DNA from: Conexibacter sp. CPCC 205762
GTDB lineage: Bacteria; Actinomycetota; Thermoleophilia; Solirubrobacterales; Solirubrobacteraceae
Length of the DNA stretch: 62,556 bases
Assembly (NCBI RefSeq): GCF_030646155.1
Contig: NZ_JAUTDN010000039.1
Coordinates: forward strand, 1-62,556
Direction: 5' to 3'
The notes under the pieces were generated by a model. It was not told where the DNA came from. It made no database searches and saw only the letters and a list, made by a program, of their open reading frames with translations. A program made the translations under genes and the position numbers. Position 1 is the first letter of the stretch. Each line of letters begins with the position of its first letter. Shown one piece after another: positions 9,463 through 18,445 of this stretch.

Positions 9463-10721
9463 GCGGAGCCTGGACCCTCGACGACGCCGAGCGCTACCTG
9501 CTCGGCCTCGAGCTGTTCGGCATGCGCTTCGGGCTCGACCGGATGCGCCGCCTGATGACGACGCTCGACCAGCCGGAGCGCCGCTTCGACACCGTCCACG
9601 TCGTCGGCACCAACGGCAAGTCCTCGACCGTGCGGATGATCGCGGCGATCCTCGAGCGCCACGGCCTGCGCGCCGGCGCCTACCTGTCGCCGCACCTCGT
9701 CTCGTTCACCGAGCGGGTGCGGATCGACGACCGCGACGCCGATCCGCAGGCGTTCGCGGCCGCCGTCCAGCGCGCCGCCCACGCGGCCGCGCTGGTCGAC
9801 CGCACGCAGCAGGGCGACGACACCGTCACCCAGTTCGAGGCGCTGACCGCCGCCGCCTTCAGCGAGCTGGCCGCGCGCGCGGTCGACGTCGCCGTGATCG
9901 AGGCCGGCCTCGGCGGCCGCTGGGACGCCACCAACGTGCTGCCCAGCAGAGTCCAGGTGCTGACGAACGTCGGGCTGGAGCACACCCGCTGGCTCGGTCC
10001 GACGGTGCGCGACATCGCGCGCGAGAAGCTCGCCGTCGTGCGCGACGGCGCGACGCTCGTGATCGGCCCCGACCTGCATCCCGACGCGCTCGACGAGGCG
10101 CAGCTGGCGGCCGAGCGGCACGGCGCCAAGCTGATCCAGGCGACGGCCGAGCCGGGCGTCGAGGTCGCCGCGCCGGGCACCTTCCAGCGCCGCAACTTCG
10201 CGCTCGCGCGGACCGCCGCGGCCGCCTACCTGGAGATCGCCGGGATCCCGCTCGACCTCGCCGCCGTGCGTGCCGCCGCCGCGGCTGTGCTAGTCCCGGG
10301 ACGGATGCAGGTCGTCGGCCATGAGCCGCTGACGCTGCTCGACGGCGCCCACAACCCCGCAGGCTTCGACGCGATCGCCGAGTCGCTGCCGCAGCTGACC
10401 GCCGGCCGTCGCCTCGTCGCGGTGCTGTCGGTGCTCGACGACAAGGACGCCGCCGAGATGCTGAGGGCGCTGCTGCCCCGCTGCGAGCAGGTCGTCTTCA
10501 CGCGCAACCACAGCCCGCGCGCGCTGCCGCCGGCGACGCTGGCGTCGCTGGCGCGTCAGCTCGGCGGCCCGCCGAGCGAGCTGGTCTCCGACCCGCGCGC
10601 CGCGCTGGCGCGGGCGCGCGAGCTGGCCGGCGCCGGCGGCGTCGTGCTCGCGACCGGCTCGATCTACCTCATCGCCGACCTGCTGCGGCCCGCGGGGCAG
10701 CGCAGCGCCTCGATCCTCTGA
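9459..10721 (+). CDS. folC: bifunctional folylpolyglutamate synthase / dihydrofolate synthase
   Basis: A 420-aa Mur-ligase-family enzyme that adds glutamate to dihydropteroate and tetrahydrofolate. The ATP loop is VVGTNGKSS, the omega region follows in SPHLVSFTERVR, and the Mur central motif is seen in EAGLGGRWDATNV. The C-terminal domain includes LLDGAHNPAGFDA and the FTRNHSPRALPP region. GTG 9459 overlaps the valS stop. valS-folC is a standard bacterial pair. A 42-codon membrane protein gene begins at the last base of its stop codon. Confidence 0.95.
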   Translation: MSGAWTLDDAERYLLGLELFGMRFGLDRMRRLMTTLDQPERRFDTVHVVGTNGKSSTVRMIAAILERHGLRAGAYLSPHLVSFTERVRIDDRDADPQAFAAAVQRAAHAAALVDRTQQGDDTVTQFEALTAAAFSELAARAVDVAVIEAGLGGRWDATNVLPSRVQVLTNVGLEHTRWLGPTVRDIAREKLAVVRDGATLVIGPDLHPDALDEAQLAAERHGAKLIQATAEPGVEVAAPGTFQRRNFALARTAAAAYLEIAGIPLDLAAVRAAAAAVLVPGRMQVVGHEPLTLLDGAHNPAGFDAIAESLPQLTAGRRLVAVLSVLDDKDAAEMLRALLPRCEQVVFTRNHSPRALPPATLASLARQLGGPPSELVSDPRAALARARELAGAGGVVLATGSIYLIADLLRPAGQRSASIL

Positions 10722-10849
10722 TGGCCGCCGAAGACCGTCCGCCGCCGAAGTTCCTGCCGATGATCGGCCTCGTCGCCGTGATCGTCGCGGTCGTGATCCT
10801 CGTCTTCTTCGCGATCGGCTACTTCTTCGGGAAGATGTTCCTGGCGTGA
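10721..10849 (+). CDS. small membrane protein, 42 aa
   Basis: ATG 10721 shares a base with the folC stop (TGATG), and the frame closes with TGA at 10847-10849. The product has a short polar Pro-rich N-terminus (MAAEDRPPPKF) and one long hydrophobic helix (about residues 12-36) ending in GYFFGKMFLA. The stop-start overlap and the clean hydrophobic profile make it a believable gene of the valS-folC operon. No function is known to me. Confidence 0.7.
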   Translation: MAAEDRPPPKFLPMIGLVAVIVAVVILVFFAIGYFFGKMFLA

Positions 10850-10964
10850 TCGGCGCGCATCCGACGCGCCGCTTTGCAGGAGGTTCGCGATGGTCAGCGA
10901 ATCGTCTGGATGCGCCTACGTGCTGCCCCCGCAACCGGACCCCGGCTAAACTCAGCCCGCACTC

Positions 10965-11480
10965 ATGACCCCGTTCGCAATCTTCGGCATCGAGAACGAC
11001 AGCCTCAACCTGGCTGTCAACCTCGTGCTCCTCTTCCTCATCGTCCTCTGGATCGCCCTGCTCTACTGGACGTTCGCGGACGCCCGGCGGCGGATCGAGG
11101 ATCCGATGCTGATCGGCTGCGCGACGGCTGCGTCGCTGTTCCCGCTCGTCGGGACGCTCGTCTACATGATCGTGCGGCCGCCGGAGTACCTCGACGACGT
11201 GCGCGAGCGCGAACTGGAGATGCAGGCCGCGGAGGCCCGCCTGGCGCAGCTGGGCTACCACCTCTGCCCGCACTGCGACTTCGAGGTCGAGAAGGACTTC
11301 CTGCGCTGCCCGAACTGCATGCGCAAGCTGAAGGACCCGTGCCGCAGCTGCGGCAAGCCGCTCGACCCGATGTGGAAGGTCTGCCCCTATTGCGAGACCG
11401 AGGTCGAGTCGACCGCCGCCGCGAACCCGCGGCGCACGCGACGCCGGCGTGTCGAGGACATCGCCGAGCCGACGCAATAG
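10965..11480 (+). CDS. membrane protein with C-terminal zinc ribbons
   Basis: The 171-aa product has two N-terminal transmembrane helices (about 16-37 and 50-68), a short charged coiled segment, and then a double zinc-ribbon: CPHCDFEVEKDFLRCPNC followed by CRSCGKPLDPMWKVCPYC. The C-terminus is basic (RRTRRRR). This layout (2 TM plus cytosolic zinc ribbons) is common in actinobacterial proteins of unknown role. A TAAACT -10-like element sits at 10947-10952, so it may have its own promoter. It lies just upstream of ndk. Confidence 0.85.
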   Translation: MTPFAIFGIENDSLNLAVNLVLLFLIVLWIALLYWTFADARRRIEDPMLIGCATAASLFPLVGTLVYMIVRPPEYLDDVRERELEMQAAEARLAQLGYHLCPHCDFEVEKDFLRCPNCMRKLKDPCRSCGKPLDPMWKVCPYCETEVESTAAANPRRTRRRRVEDIAEPTQ

Positions 11481-11529
11481 CAGAGCAGCACCCTCCCGCA
11501 CCGAACATTCCCAAGGAGCATTGCTACCG

Positions 11530-11934
11530 ATGAGCCGGACCCTGATCCTGGTCAAGCCGGACGCCTTCGCACGTGGCCTGACCGGCGAGATCCTCGCCCG
11601 CTTCGAGCGCAAGGGCCTCTCGATCGTCGCGCTGGAGAAGCAGACGCTGACCGCCGCGACGGCCGAGACGCACTACGCCGAGCACAAGGAGCGCCCCTTC
11701 TTCGGCGAGCTGGTCGAGTTCATCACGTCGGGCCCGCTCGTCGCCGCCGTGCTGGAGGGCAACGACGCCGTCAAGGCCGCCCGTCAGATCATCGGCGCGA
11801 CGAACCCGCTCGAGGCCGCCACCGGCTCGATCCGCGGCGACCTCGCGACCGAGGTCGGCCAGAACCTCGTCCACGGCTCCGACTCGGACGAGTCGGCCGC
11901 GCGCGAGGCCGCGATCTTCTTCCCCAACCTCTGA
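11530..11934 (+). CDS. ndk: nucleoside diphosphate kinase
   Basis: NDK transfers phosphate from NTPs to NDPs through a phosphohistidine. At 134 aa it has the classic length. It opens with RTLILVKPDAFARGL, has the GATNP segment, and the catalytic His in NLVHGSDS. An AAGGAG Shine-Dalgarno lies about 11 bases before ATG 11530. The next gene, maf, appears to start inside its stop codon. Confidence 0.97.
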   Translation: MSRTLILVKPDAFARGLTGEILARFERKGLSIVALEKQTLTAATAETHYAEHKERPFFGELVEFITSGPLVAAVLEGNDAVKAARQIIGATNPLEAATGSIRGDLATEVGQNLVHGSDSDESAAREAAIFFPNL

Positions 11935-12509
11935 GACTCCTGCTCGCATCCCGCTCTCCCCAGCGGAGAGCGATCCTGACGCAGCTGGGCGTGCCGTTCG
12001 CGGTCCGTCCGGCTGACGTCGAGGAGCTGGCCGCCGGGGACCCGGCGGTCGTCGCGGTCGAGAACGCGCTGCGCAAGGCGACGGCGCTGGCGGGCGATCC
12101 CGCGGTCGTCGCCGCGGGGCAGACCATCCTCGGCGTCGACACGATCGTCGTGATCGGCGGCGAGATCCACGGCAAGCCCGACGACGCGCCGCACGCGCGC
12201 CGCACGCTCGCCGCGCTCGCCGGCCGCGACCACCACGTGCTGAGCGGCATCGCGGTCGTCGACCCGGCTGCCGCGACGCCCCGCACGGCGCTCGCGCAGA
12301 CGCGCGTGCGCTTCCGCCAGCTCGACGACACGACGCTCGACTGGTACGTCGCGACGGGCGAGTGGGAGGGACGTGCCGGCGGCTACGCGATCCAGGAGCG
12401 CGGCGCCGCCCTGATCGCCGAGATCGACGGCGACTACCTCAACGTCGTCGGCCTGCCGGTCGCGGCACTGCTGGAGCTGCTGCCAGCGCTCTTGCAAGAA
12501 GCCGTCTGA
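11931..12509 (+). CDS. maf: Maf family nucleotide pyrophosphatase
   Basis: Maf proteins hydrolyse noncanonical or modified NTPs. The reading frame contains the N-terminal Maf signature LLLASRSPQRRAIL, which lies upstream of the first ATG/GTG/TTG in frame (GTG 11991), so the start must be earlier. No standard start codon occurs in frame for at least 80 bases upstream. The only position that restores a normal N-terminus (MRLLLASRSP) is CTG 11931, which overlaps the ndk stop as CTGA. The later catalytic region includes GVDTIVVIGGEIHGKP and GGYAIQERGA. With this start the protein is 192 aa, the family norm. A sequencing error or another cryptic start is the alternative. Confidence 0.85.
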   Translation: MRLLLASRSPQRRAILTQLGVPFAVRPADVEELAAGDPAVVAVENALRKATALAGDPAVVAAGQTILGVDTIVVIGGEIHGKPDDAPHARRTLAALAGRDHHVLSGIAVVDPAAATPRTALAQTRVRFRQLDDTTLDWYVATGEWEGRAGGYAIQERGAALIAEIDGDYLNVVGLPVAALLELLPALLQEAV

Positions 12510-12579
12510 AGCCGTGATTTGCAGCGTCTTCGTGCCAGCAACGGCACGATCGCGCCGTAGGCCGGGATCACGCGTCCGC

Positions 12580-12585
12580 TACACT
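12580..12585 (+). promoter_or_regulatory. -10-like element for the mre operon
   Basis: TACACT matches the TANNNT hexamer and stands about 83 bases before mreB, in the only sizeable gap (159 bp) between maf and mreB. A small hairpin (cgtgcc/ggcacg) lies just upstream near 12532-12549. Confidence 0.4.
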
Positions 12586-12668
12586 CCCCGCCGGGACGGG
12601 GCCCCGCAGCCGACCGCCGGGATCCGGCGCACCCAGGGGCCCCCGACCGCGTTCCCCCTCCTTACCTC

Positions 12669-13721
<1,053 letters not shown>

Positions 13722-13768
13722 ATGGCCAGCCGCGCAGGAGCTTCAACCCCCTTGGAGACACGCGACCC

Positions 13769-14656
13769 GTGTATGACAGACAAGTACGCCGCCGACGAGT
13801 CACGCTCATCGTGCTCGTCGTGGTCTCCCTGATCCTCCTCACCGCATACTTCGGCGAGGACGAGGGCAGCCCGCTCCACGGCGTGCAGCGCGGGGTCATA
13901 GCGGTCCTGTCGCCGATACAGGAGGGCGCCAGCCGCGCGCTCAAGCCGGCCCGCGACCTGTTCGGCTGGTTCGGCGACACGATGGACGCCAAGAAGGAGC
14001 GCGACCAGCTCAGAGCGCAGCGCGACCGCCTGCTCAGAGACGTCGTCGGCCTCCAGACGGCGCAGGCCGAGAACAGACAGCTGCGCGGCCTCGTCGGTCT
14101 CGGTGACAGATACGACACCGACGCGTACACACCTGTCACGGGTCGTGTCACCTTCCGCAACCCGAACAACCTCTTCAGAGACACGATCGGGATCGACGTC
14201 GGCACCGGTGCGGGGGTCGGCGTCGGCGACGCCGTCATCTCCGGCAGCGGCCTCGTCGGTCACGTCAGCACCGCGACGGGGAATGCCTCGATCGTGACGT
14301 TGATCACCGACCAGAGAAGCACCGTCGGCGCGCGTCTGGCGCGCAGCCAGGACCTCGGGCTCGTGCGGCCGTCGCTCGGCGACCCGCTCGACCTGCAGAT
14401 GAGCCAGCTGCCGCGCAGAGCGGAGGCGAGAGTCAACGACATCGTCGTCACCTCCGGCACGATCGCGACCAGACTCGACTCGCCCTACCCGCCCGGGATC
14501 CCGATCGGCACGGTGACGAGAGTCGATCCCGAGGAGCTGGCCTCAGACAACCGCATCCACCTGGCGCCGCTCGCCGACCTCCGCCACCTCGACTTCGTCC
14601 AGGTGCTGACCAACAGCGGCGCCGCCGGAACCGCCCGCGCGCAGGCAGGTCCATGA
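13769..14656 (+). CDS. mreC: rod shape-determining protein MreC
   Basis: A 295-aa membrane-anchored scaffold of the elongasome. A basic N-terminus (VYDRQVRRRR) is followed by one TM helix (LIVLVVVSLILLTAY), a coiled coil (KKERDQLRAQRDRLLRDVV) and the two beta-barrel domains with the typical ISGSGLVGHVS and GIPIGTVTRV segments. I use GTG 13769, about 11 bases after GGAG at 13754-13757. The 3' end overlaps mreD by four bases (ATGA). Confidence 0.93.
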   Translation: MYDRQVRRRRVTLIVLVVVSLILLTAYFGEDEGSPLHGVQRGVIAVLSPIQEGASRALKPARDLFGWFGDTMDAKKERDQLRAQRDRLLRDVVGLQTAQAENRQLRGLVGLGDRYDTDAYTPVTGRVTFRNPNNLFRDTIGIDVGTGAGVGVGDAVISGSGLVGHVSTATGNASIVTLITDQRSTVGARLARSQDLGLVRPSLGDPLDLQMSQLPRRAEARVNDIVVTSGTIATRLDSPYPPGIPIGTVTRVDPEELASDNRIHLAPLADLRHLDFVQVLTNSGAAGTARAQAGP

Positions 14657-15237
14657 GCGAGACCAACTGGCAGCTCCCGCTGCGGCTCGCGGCGCTCGGC
14701 TTCGTCGCCGTGATCGTGCAGATCGCGGCCGTCTCGCAGGTGACGATCTTCGGCGTCAGCATCGACCTGGCGCCGCTGCTGGTCGCCTCCGTCGGGCTCG
14801 TCGCCGGCTCGCTGCCGGGCGCGGTCTTCGGCTTCGCGATCGGGCTGTTCGTCGACCTCGCGCTGGTGCAGACGCTCGGCGTGACCTCGCTGCTGTACAT
14901 CCTGATCGGCTACGCCGCCGGCCGCTTCCGCGAGCTGCGCGACCCCGCCCACGGGCTCGTGCCGGTCTTCGTCGGCGCCGCCGCGACGGCGATCGCCACG
15001 GTCGGCTTCGCGCTGCTGCAGTTCCTGCTCGGCGTCGACGCGCCGGTCAGCTGGCTGCTGCTGCGCCAGGTCGTCGTCGCGATCCTGCTCGGCGCGCTGT
15101 TCGCGCTGCCGGTCCACGCGCTCGTGCGCCGCGTCGTCGAGGGCGCGCTGCCGGACGACCCGCGCCGGCGCCGCCGCCGCGCCTACACGACCGGCGGCCT
15201 CTCGCCGCTCTCGCGACCGTCGCAGGGGAGCCGCTGA
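14653..15237 (+). CDS. mreD: rod shape-determining protein MreD
   Basis: A 194-aa integral membrane protein with about five hydrophobic helices and a basic C-terminus (RRRRRRAYTTGG). It begins at an ATG overlapping the mreC stop and ends in TGATG with the next gene. Size, hydropathy and position between mreC and the PBP2 gene identify it; MreD sequences are otherwise poorly conserved. Confidence 0.9.
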   Translation: MSETNWQLPLRLAALGFVAVIVQIAAVSQVTIFGVSIDLAPLLVASVGLVAGSLPGAVFGFAIGLFVDLALVQTLGVTSLLYILIGYAAGRFRELRDPAHGLVPVFVGAAATAIATVGFALLQFLLGVDAPVSWLLLRQVVVAILLGALFALPVHALVRRVVEGALPDDPRRRRRRAYTTGGLSPLSRPSQGSR

Positions 15238-17237
15238 TGATCGATCCGCCCGATCAGCGTCCCGGCGGCCAGCTGTCGCCGCAGCTGGCGATGCGCGTCG
15301 CGATCCTCGGCGGGATCGCGTTGGCGATCTTCGCGATCATCTTCTTCCGCCTCTGGTTCCTGCAGGTGCTCTCGGGCGATCAGTACCTCGCGCAGGCGTC
15401 GAGCAACCGCGTCCGCGACGTGACGGTGCAGGCGCCGCGCGGCGAGCTGCTGGACCGCAACGGCACCGTCCTGGTCGAGAACCGCAACGCGGTCGCGGTC
15501 ACGGTGGCGCCGCAGCGGCTGCCCGAGGACGAGGGCCCGCGGCTTGCGCTGCTGAGAAGACTGAGCCGTGTGCTGGGCGAGTCGACCAGGCCCGAGAGAT
15601 GCAGACTGGGCAGAAGAACGTTCAGAAGAATGCCGCTGGAGTGCACGATCGACCAGCAGGCGGCGGTCACGCCGTATGCCGACGTGGTCGTCGAGCCGGA
15701 TGCCTCGCGCCCGGTCTACTCCTACCTGGCCGAGCGCGCGGGCGAGTTCCCCGGCGTGGAGATACAGAACGCCTGGCTGCGCGAGTACCCGTTCAAGACG
15801 GTCGGCGCCCACCTCTTCGGGACGGTCGGCCAGATTGACGAGAACGGGCTCAGAGACGCGAACTTCAGAGGCGTCAGAGGCGGCTCGATCGTCGGCAAGA
15901 GCGGCCTGGAGTACACCTACGACAAGTACCTGCGCGGGACCAACGGCGCGCAGCGGATCGAGGTCGACGCGCAGGGCCGGCCGAAGAGAAAGCTGAGAGA
16001 GGTCCCGGTCGTGAAGGGCAGCGACGTGCAGCTGTCGATCGATTCGAGACTGCAGCGCGTCGGCCAGCAGGCGCTGGCGACCGGCATCTCGATGGCGCAG
16101 GCAAACGGCAACCCGGCCGACGGCGGCGCCTTCGTGGCGCTTGACCCGCGCAACGGCGAGGTGCTGGCGATGGGCTCCAACCCGACGTTCGACCCCAACG
16201 ACTTCACCAGACCGATCCCGACGAGAGTCTACGAGCAGAAGTTCACCTCGGAGTCGGCCAACAGACCGCTCTTCAACCGCGCGATCAGCGGCGGCTTCGC
16301 GATCGGCTCGACCTTCAAGATCGTCACGGCGGCCGCCGCGCTCGCCTCCGGGATCATCACGCCGGGGACGTACTACAACGACACCGGCACGTGGAGAAGC
16401 GGCACGCAGATACGCAGAAACGCCGGCGGCGCGATATTCGGCTCGGTCAACCTGGAGAAGGCGCTGGCGGTCTCGGTCGACACCTTCTTCTACGACCTTG
16501 GCGCGAGACTGAACGAGGATCCGGCGACCCATCCGCGCGGCGGCGAGCTGCAGAGATGGGCGCGCGACTTCGGCTTCGGCGAGCGCAGCGGGATCGACCT
16601 CGGCGGCGAGATGAGAGGGGTCGTGCCCGACTCGAGATCGAGCGATGCGCTGAAGGCGGCCGAGCGCAGATGCCGGCGCGTCAGAAGAGTCGCGAACTGC
16701 AACTACGCCTTCCTCGACGACACTTGGACGATCGGCGACAACGTCTCGCTCGCGATCGGCCAGGGCGACTTCCTCGCCTCGCCGCTGCAGCTCGCGGTCG
16801 CCTACGGCGCGATCGAGAACGGCGGCACGATCGTGCGGCCGCACATCGGCATGTCGGTGCTGGACGAGGACGGCCGCGTGCAGCAGCGGATATCGCCGAG
16901 ACCGGTCCGCAGAATCGACGTCCCGGACATCGACACGATCCGTCAGGGCCTGCTCGACTCCACGACCCAGTCCGGCGGCACCTCGGTCGACGTCTTCCAG
17001 GGCTTCGGCAAGCCCGTCTACGGCAAGACCGGCACCGCCCAGATCACCAACAGACCGGACCAGTCGTGGTACGTCGCCTACGTGCCCGACGCGGAGCGGC
17101 CGATCGTCGTCGCCGCGGTGATCGAGAACGGCGGCTTCGGCGCGCAGGCGGCCGCGCCGGCGGTGCGGCAGATCCTGTCGCAGTGGTTCTACGGCAGAGC
17201 CGGCGAAGCGGTCGCGGGCAGATCGGCGTCGTATTGA
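15237..17237 (+). CDS. mrdA: penicillin-binding protein 2, class B transpeptidase
   Basis: This 666-aa elongasome transpeptidase cross-links peptidoglycan. It has one N-terminal TM helix (about 20-43), the pedestal/dimerisation region (RGELLDRNG, YLAERAGEFPGV), and the transpeptidase domain with STFK (active Ser), SVD in AVSVDTFFYDLG (the SxD variant normal for PBP2), and KTGTAQ. An unusual Arg/Cys-rich insertion (AERRCRRVRRVANCNY) precedes the IGQGDFLASPLQ region. AGA codons are very frequent. It starts on the last base of the mreD stop, and rodA overlaps its end. Confidence 0.95.
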   Translation: MIDPPDQRPGGQLSPQLAMRVAILGGIALAIFAIIFFRLWFLQVLSGDQYLAQASSNRVRDVTVQAPRGELLDRNGTVLVENRNAVAVTVAPQRLPEDEGPRLALLRRLSRVLGESTRPERCRLGRRTFRRMPLECTIDQQAAVTPYADVVVEPDASRPVYSYLAERAGEFPGVEIQNAWLREYPFKTVGAHLFGTVGQIDENGLRDANFRGVRGGSIVGKSGLEYTYDKYLRGTNGAQRIEVDAQGRPKRKLREVPVVKGSDVQLSIDSRLQRVGQQALATGISMAQANGNPADGGAFVALDPRNGEVLAMGSNPTFDPNDFTRPIPTRVYEQKFTSESANRPLFNRAISGGFAIGSTFKIVTAAAALASGIITPGTYYNDTGTWRSGTQIRRNAGGAIFGSVNLEKALAVSVDTFFYDLGARLNEDPATHPRGGELQRWARDFGFGERSGIDLGGEMRGVVPDSRSSDALKAAERRCRRVRRVANCNYAFLDDTWTIGDNVSLAIGQGDFLASPLQLAVAYGAIENGGTIVRPHIGMSVLDEDGRVQQRISPRPVRRIDVPDIDTIRQGLLDSTTQSGGTSVDVFQGFGKPVYGKTGTAQITNRPDQSWYVAYVPDAERPIVVAAVIENGGFGAQAAAPAVRQILSQWFYGRAGEAVAGRSASY

Positions 17238-18430
17238 GCGCGACACCGATACAGCGCAGCGTCGAGCGCACGACCCGCGGCGGGTCGGGGCCGCGCCTGC
17301 TGTTCGACCCGCTGCTGCTGCTGGCGGCGATCGGCCTGGCGGTGATCTCGGTGATCGCGATCGGCGGCTCGACGCGCACCGACATAGCGGGCAACCCGAA
17401 CTTCTACGCCCATCGGCAGATCGCCTTCGCCGTCATCGGCACGATCCTGATGGTCGTGATCAGCCGCTTCGACTACTCGCGCCTGCGCGAGTTCAAGATC
17501 GGCGTCTACGGCCTGATGATCGGGCTCAACGTGCTGACGCTGCTGCTGGCCGCGGCGACGCGCGGCGCGCGCAGCTGGATCGGGCTCGGATTCTTCAGAT
17601 TCCAGCCGTCGGAGCTGGGCAAGGTGCTGTTGATCGTGGCGCTCGCCGGCTTCATCGTCGATCGCTACCGCCGCCTCGGAGAACGCGAGACGACGGCGCG
17701 GCTGATGCTGCTGGCGCTCGCGCCGGCCGCGCTCGTGATGGTGCAGCCGGACCTCGGCTCGGCCTCCGTCTACGTCGTCGCGGCGCTGACGATGCTGTTC
17801 ATCGCCGGCACGCCGGGGCGCCACATCATGGGCCTGATAGCGCTGTTCGCGGTCTCGCTCGTGTTCGTGCTGGGCGTCGCCCCGGCGGTCGGCGTCGACC
17901 TGCTGAAGCCGTACCAGGTCGACCGCCTGACCGGCTTCCTGCACCCGAACGAGAGCAACAACGAGACGACGTACCAGCTGAACCAGTCGAAGATCGCGAT
18001 CGGCTCGGGGGAGAAGACCGGCCGCGGGCTCGACAGAGCGACCCAGACCGGCCTCAACTTCCTCCCCGAGCACCACACCGACTTCATCTTCAGCGTCGTC
18101 GGCGAGCGCTGGGGCTTCGCGGGGGCGGCGGCCGTGCTGTCGCTGTTCGCGCTGCTGATCTGGCGCACCGTGCGGCTGCTGACGATGGCGAAGAACCTGT
18201 TCGGGACGCTGATCGCGGCAGGAATTCTCGCGATGCTGATGTACCAGCTTCTCGTGAACGTCGGAATGACGATCGGGATCATGCCGATCACCGGCGTCAC
18301 GCTCCCGCTGATGAGCTACGGCGGAGCCTCCTACTTGACAACATTCATCGCTCTCGGCCTTCTCCAGTCGATCCACGTCCAAGCTCGGATCGCACAAGGA
18401 TCGAAGGGCCGAGGGCTCGTCCTTTCATGA
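17234..18430 (+). CDS. rodA: peptidoglycan glycosyltransferase RodA (SEDS family)
   Basis: A 398-aa polytopic SEDS polymerase partner of PBP2. Typical motifs are FQPSELGK, the catalytic-loop region HPNESNNETTYQLNQSKIAIGSG, LPEHHTDFIFSVVGERWG, and the C-terminal GVTLPLMSYGGAS. About ten TM helices are visible. The start is a TTG at 17234 overlapping the mrdA stop as TTGA; no ATG/GTG fits the N-terminus better. It closes the mre-mrd operon before the RNase gene. Confidence 0.94.
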   Translation: MSATPIQRSVERTTRGGSGPRLLFDPLLLLAAIGLAVISVIAIGGSTRTDIAGNPNFYAHRQIAFAVIGTILMVVISRFDYSRLREFKIGVYGLMIGLNVLTLLLAAATRGARSWIGLGFFRFQPSELGKVLLIVALAGFIVDRYRRLGERETTARLMLLALAPAALVMVQPDLGSASVYVVAALTMLFIAGTPGRHIMGLIALFAVSLVFVLGVAPAVGVDLLKPYQVDRLTGFLHPNESNNETTYQLNQSKIAIGSGEKTGRGLDRATQTGLNFLPEHHTDFIFSVVGERWGFAGAAAVLSLFALLIWRTVRLLTMAKNLFGTLIAAGILAMLMYQLLVNVGMTIGIMPITGVTLPLMSYGGASYLTTFIALGLLQSIHVQARIAQGSKGRGLVLS

Positions 18431-18445
18431 GGGAATGACCCAATC

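Noticed and set aside
10890..10949. A 19-codon frame with a perfect AGGAGG before the zinc-ribbon gene
   Set aside because: It overlaps the likely -10 TAAACT of the next gene and has no distinctive composition; too little evidence to call it a gene.
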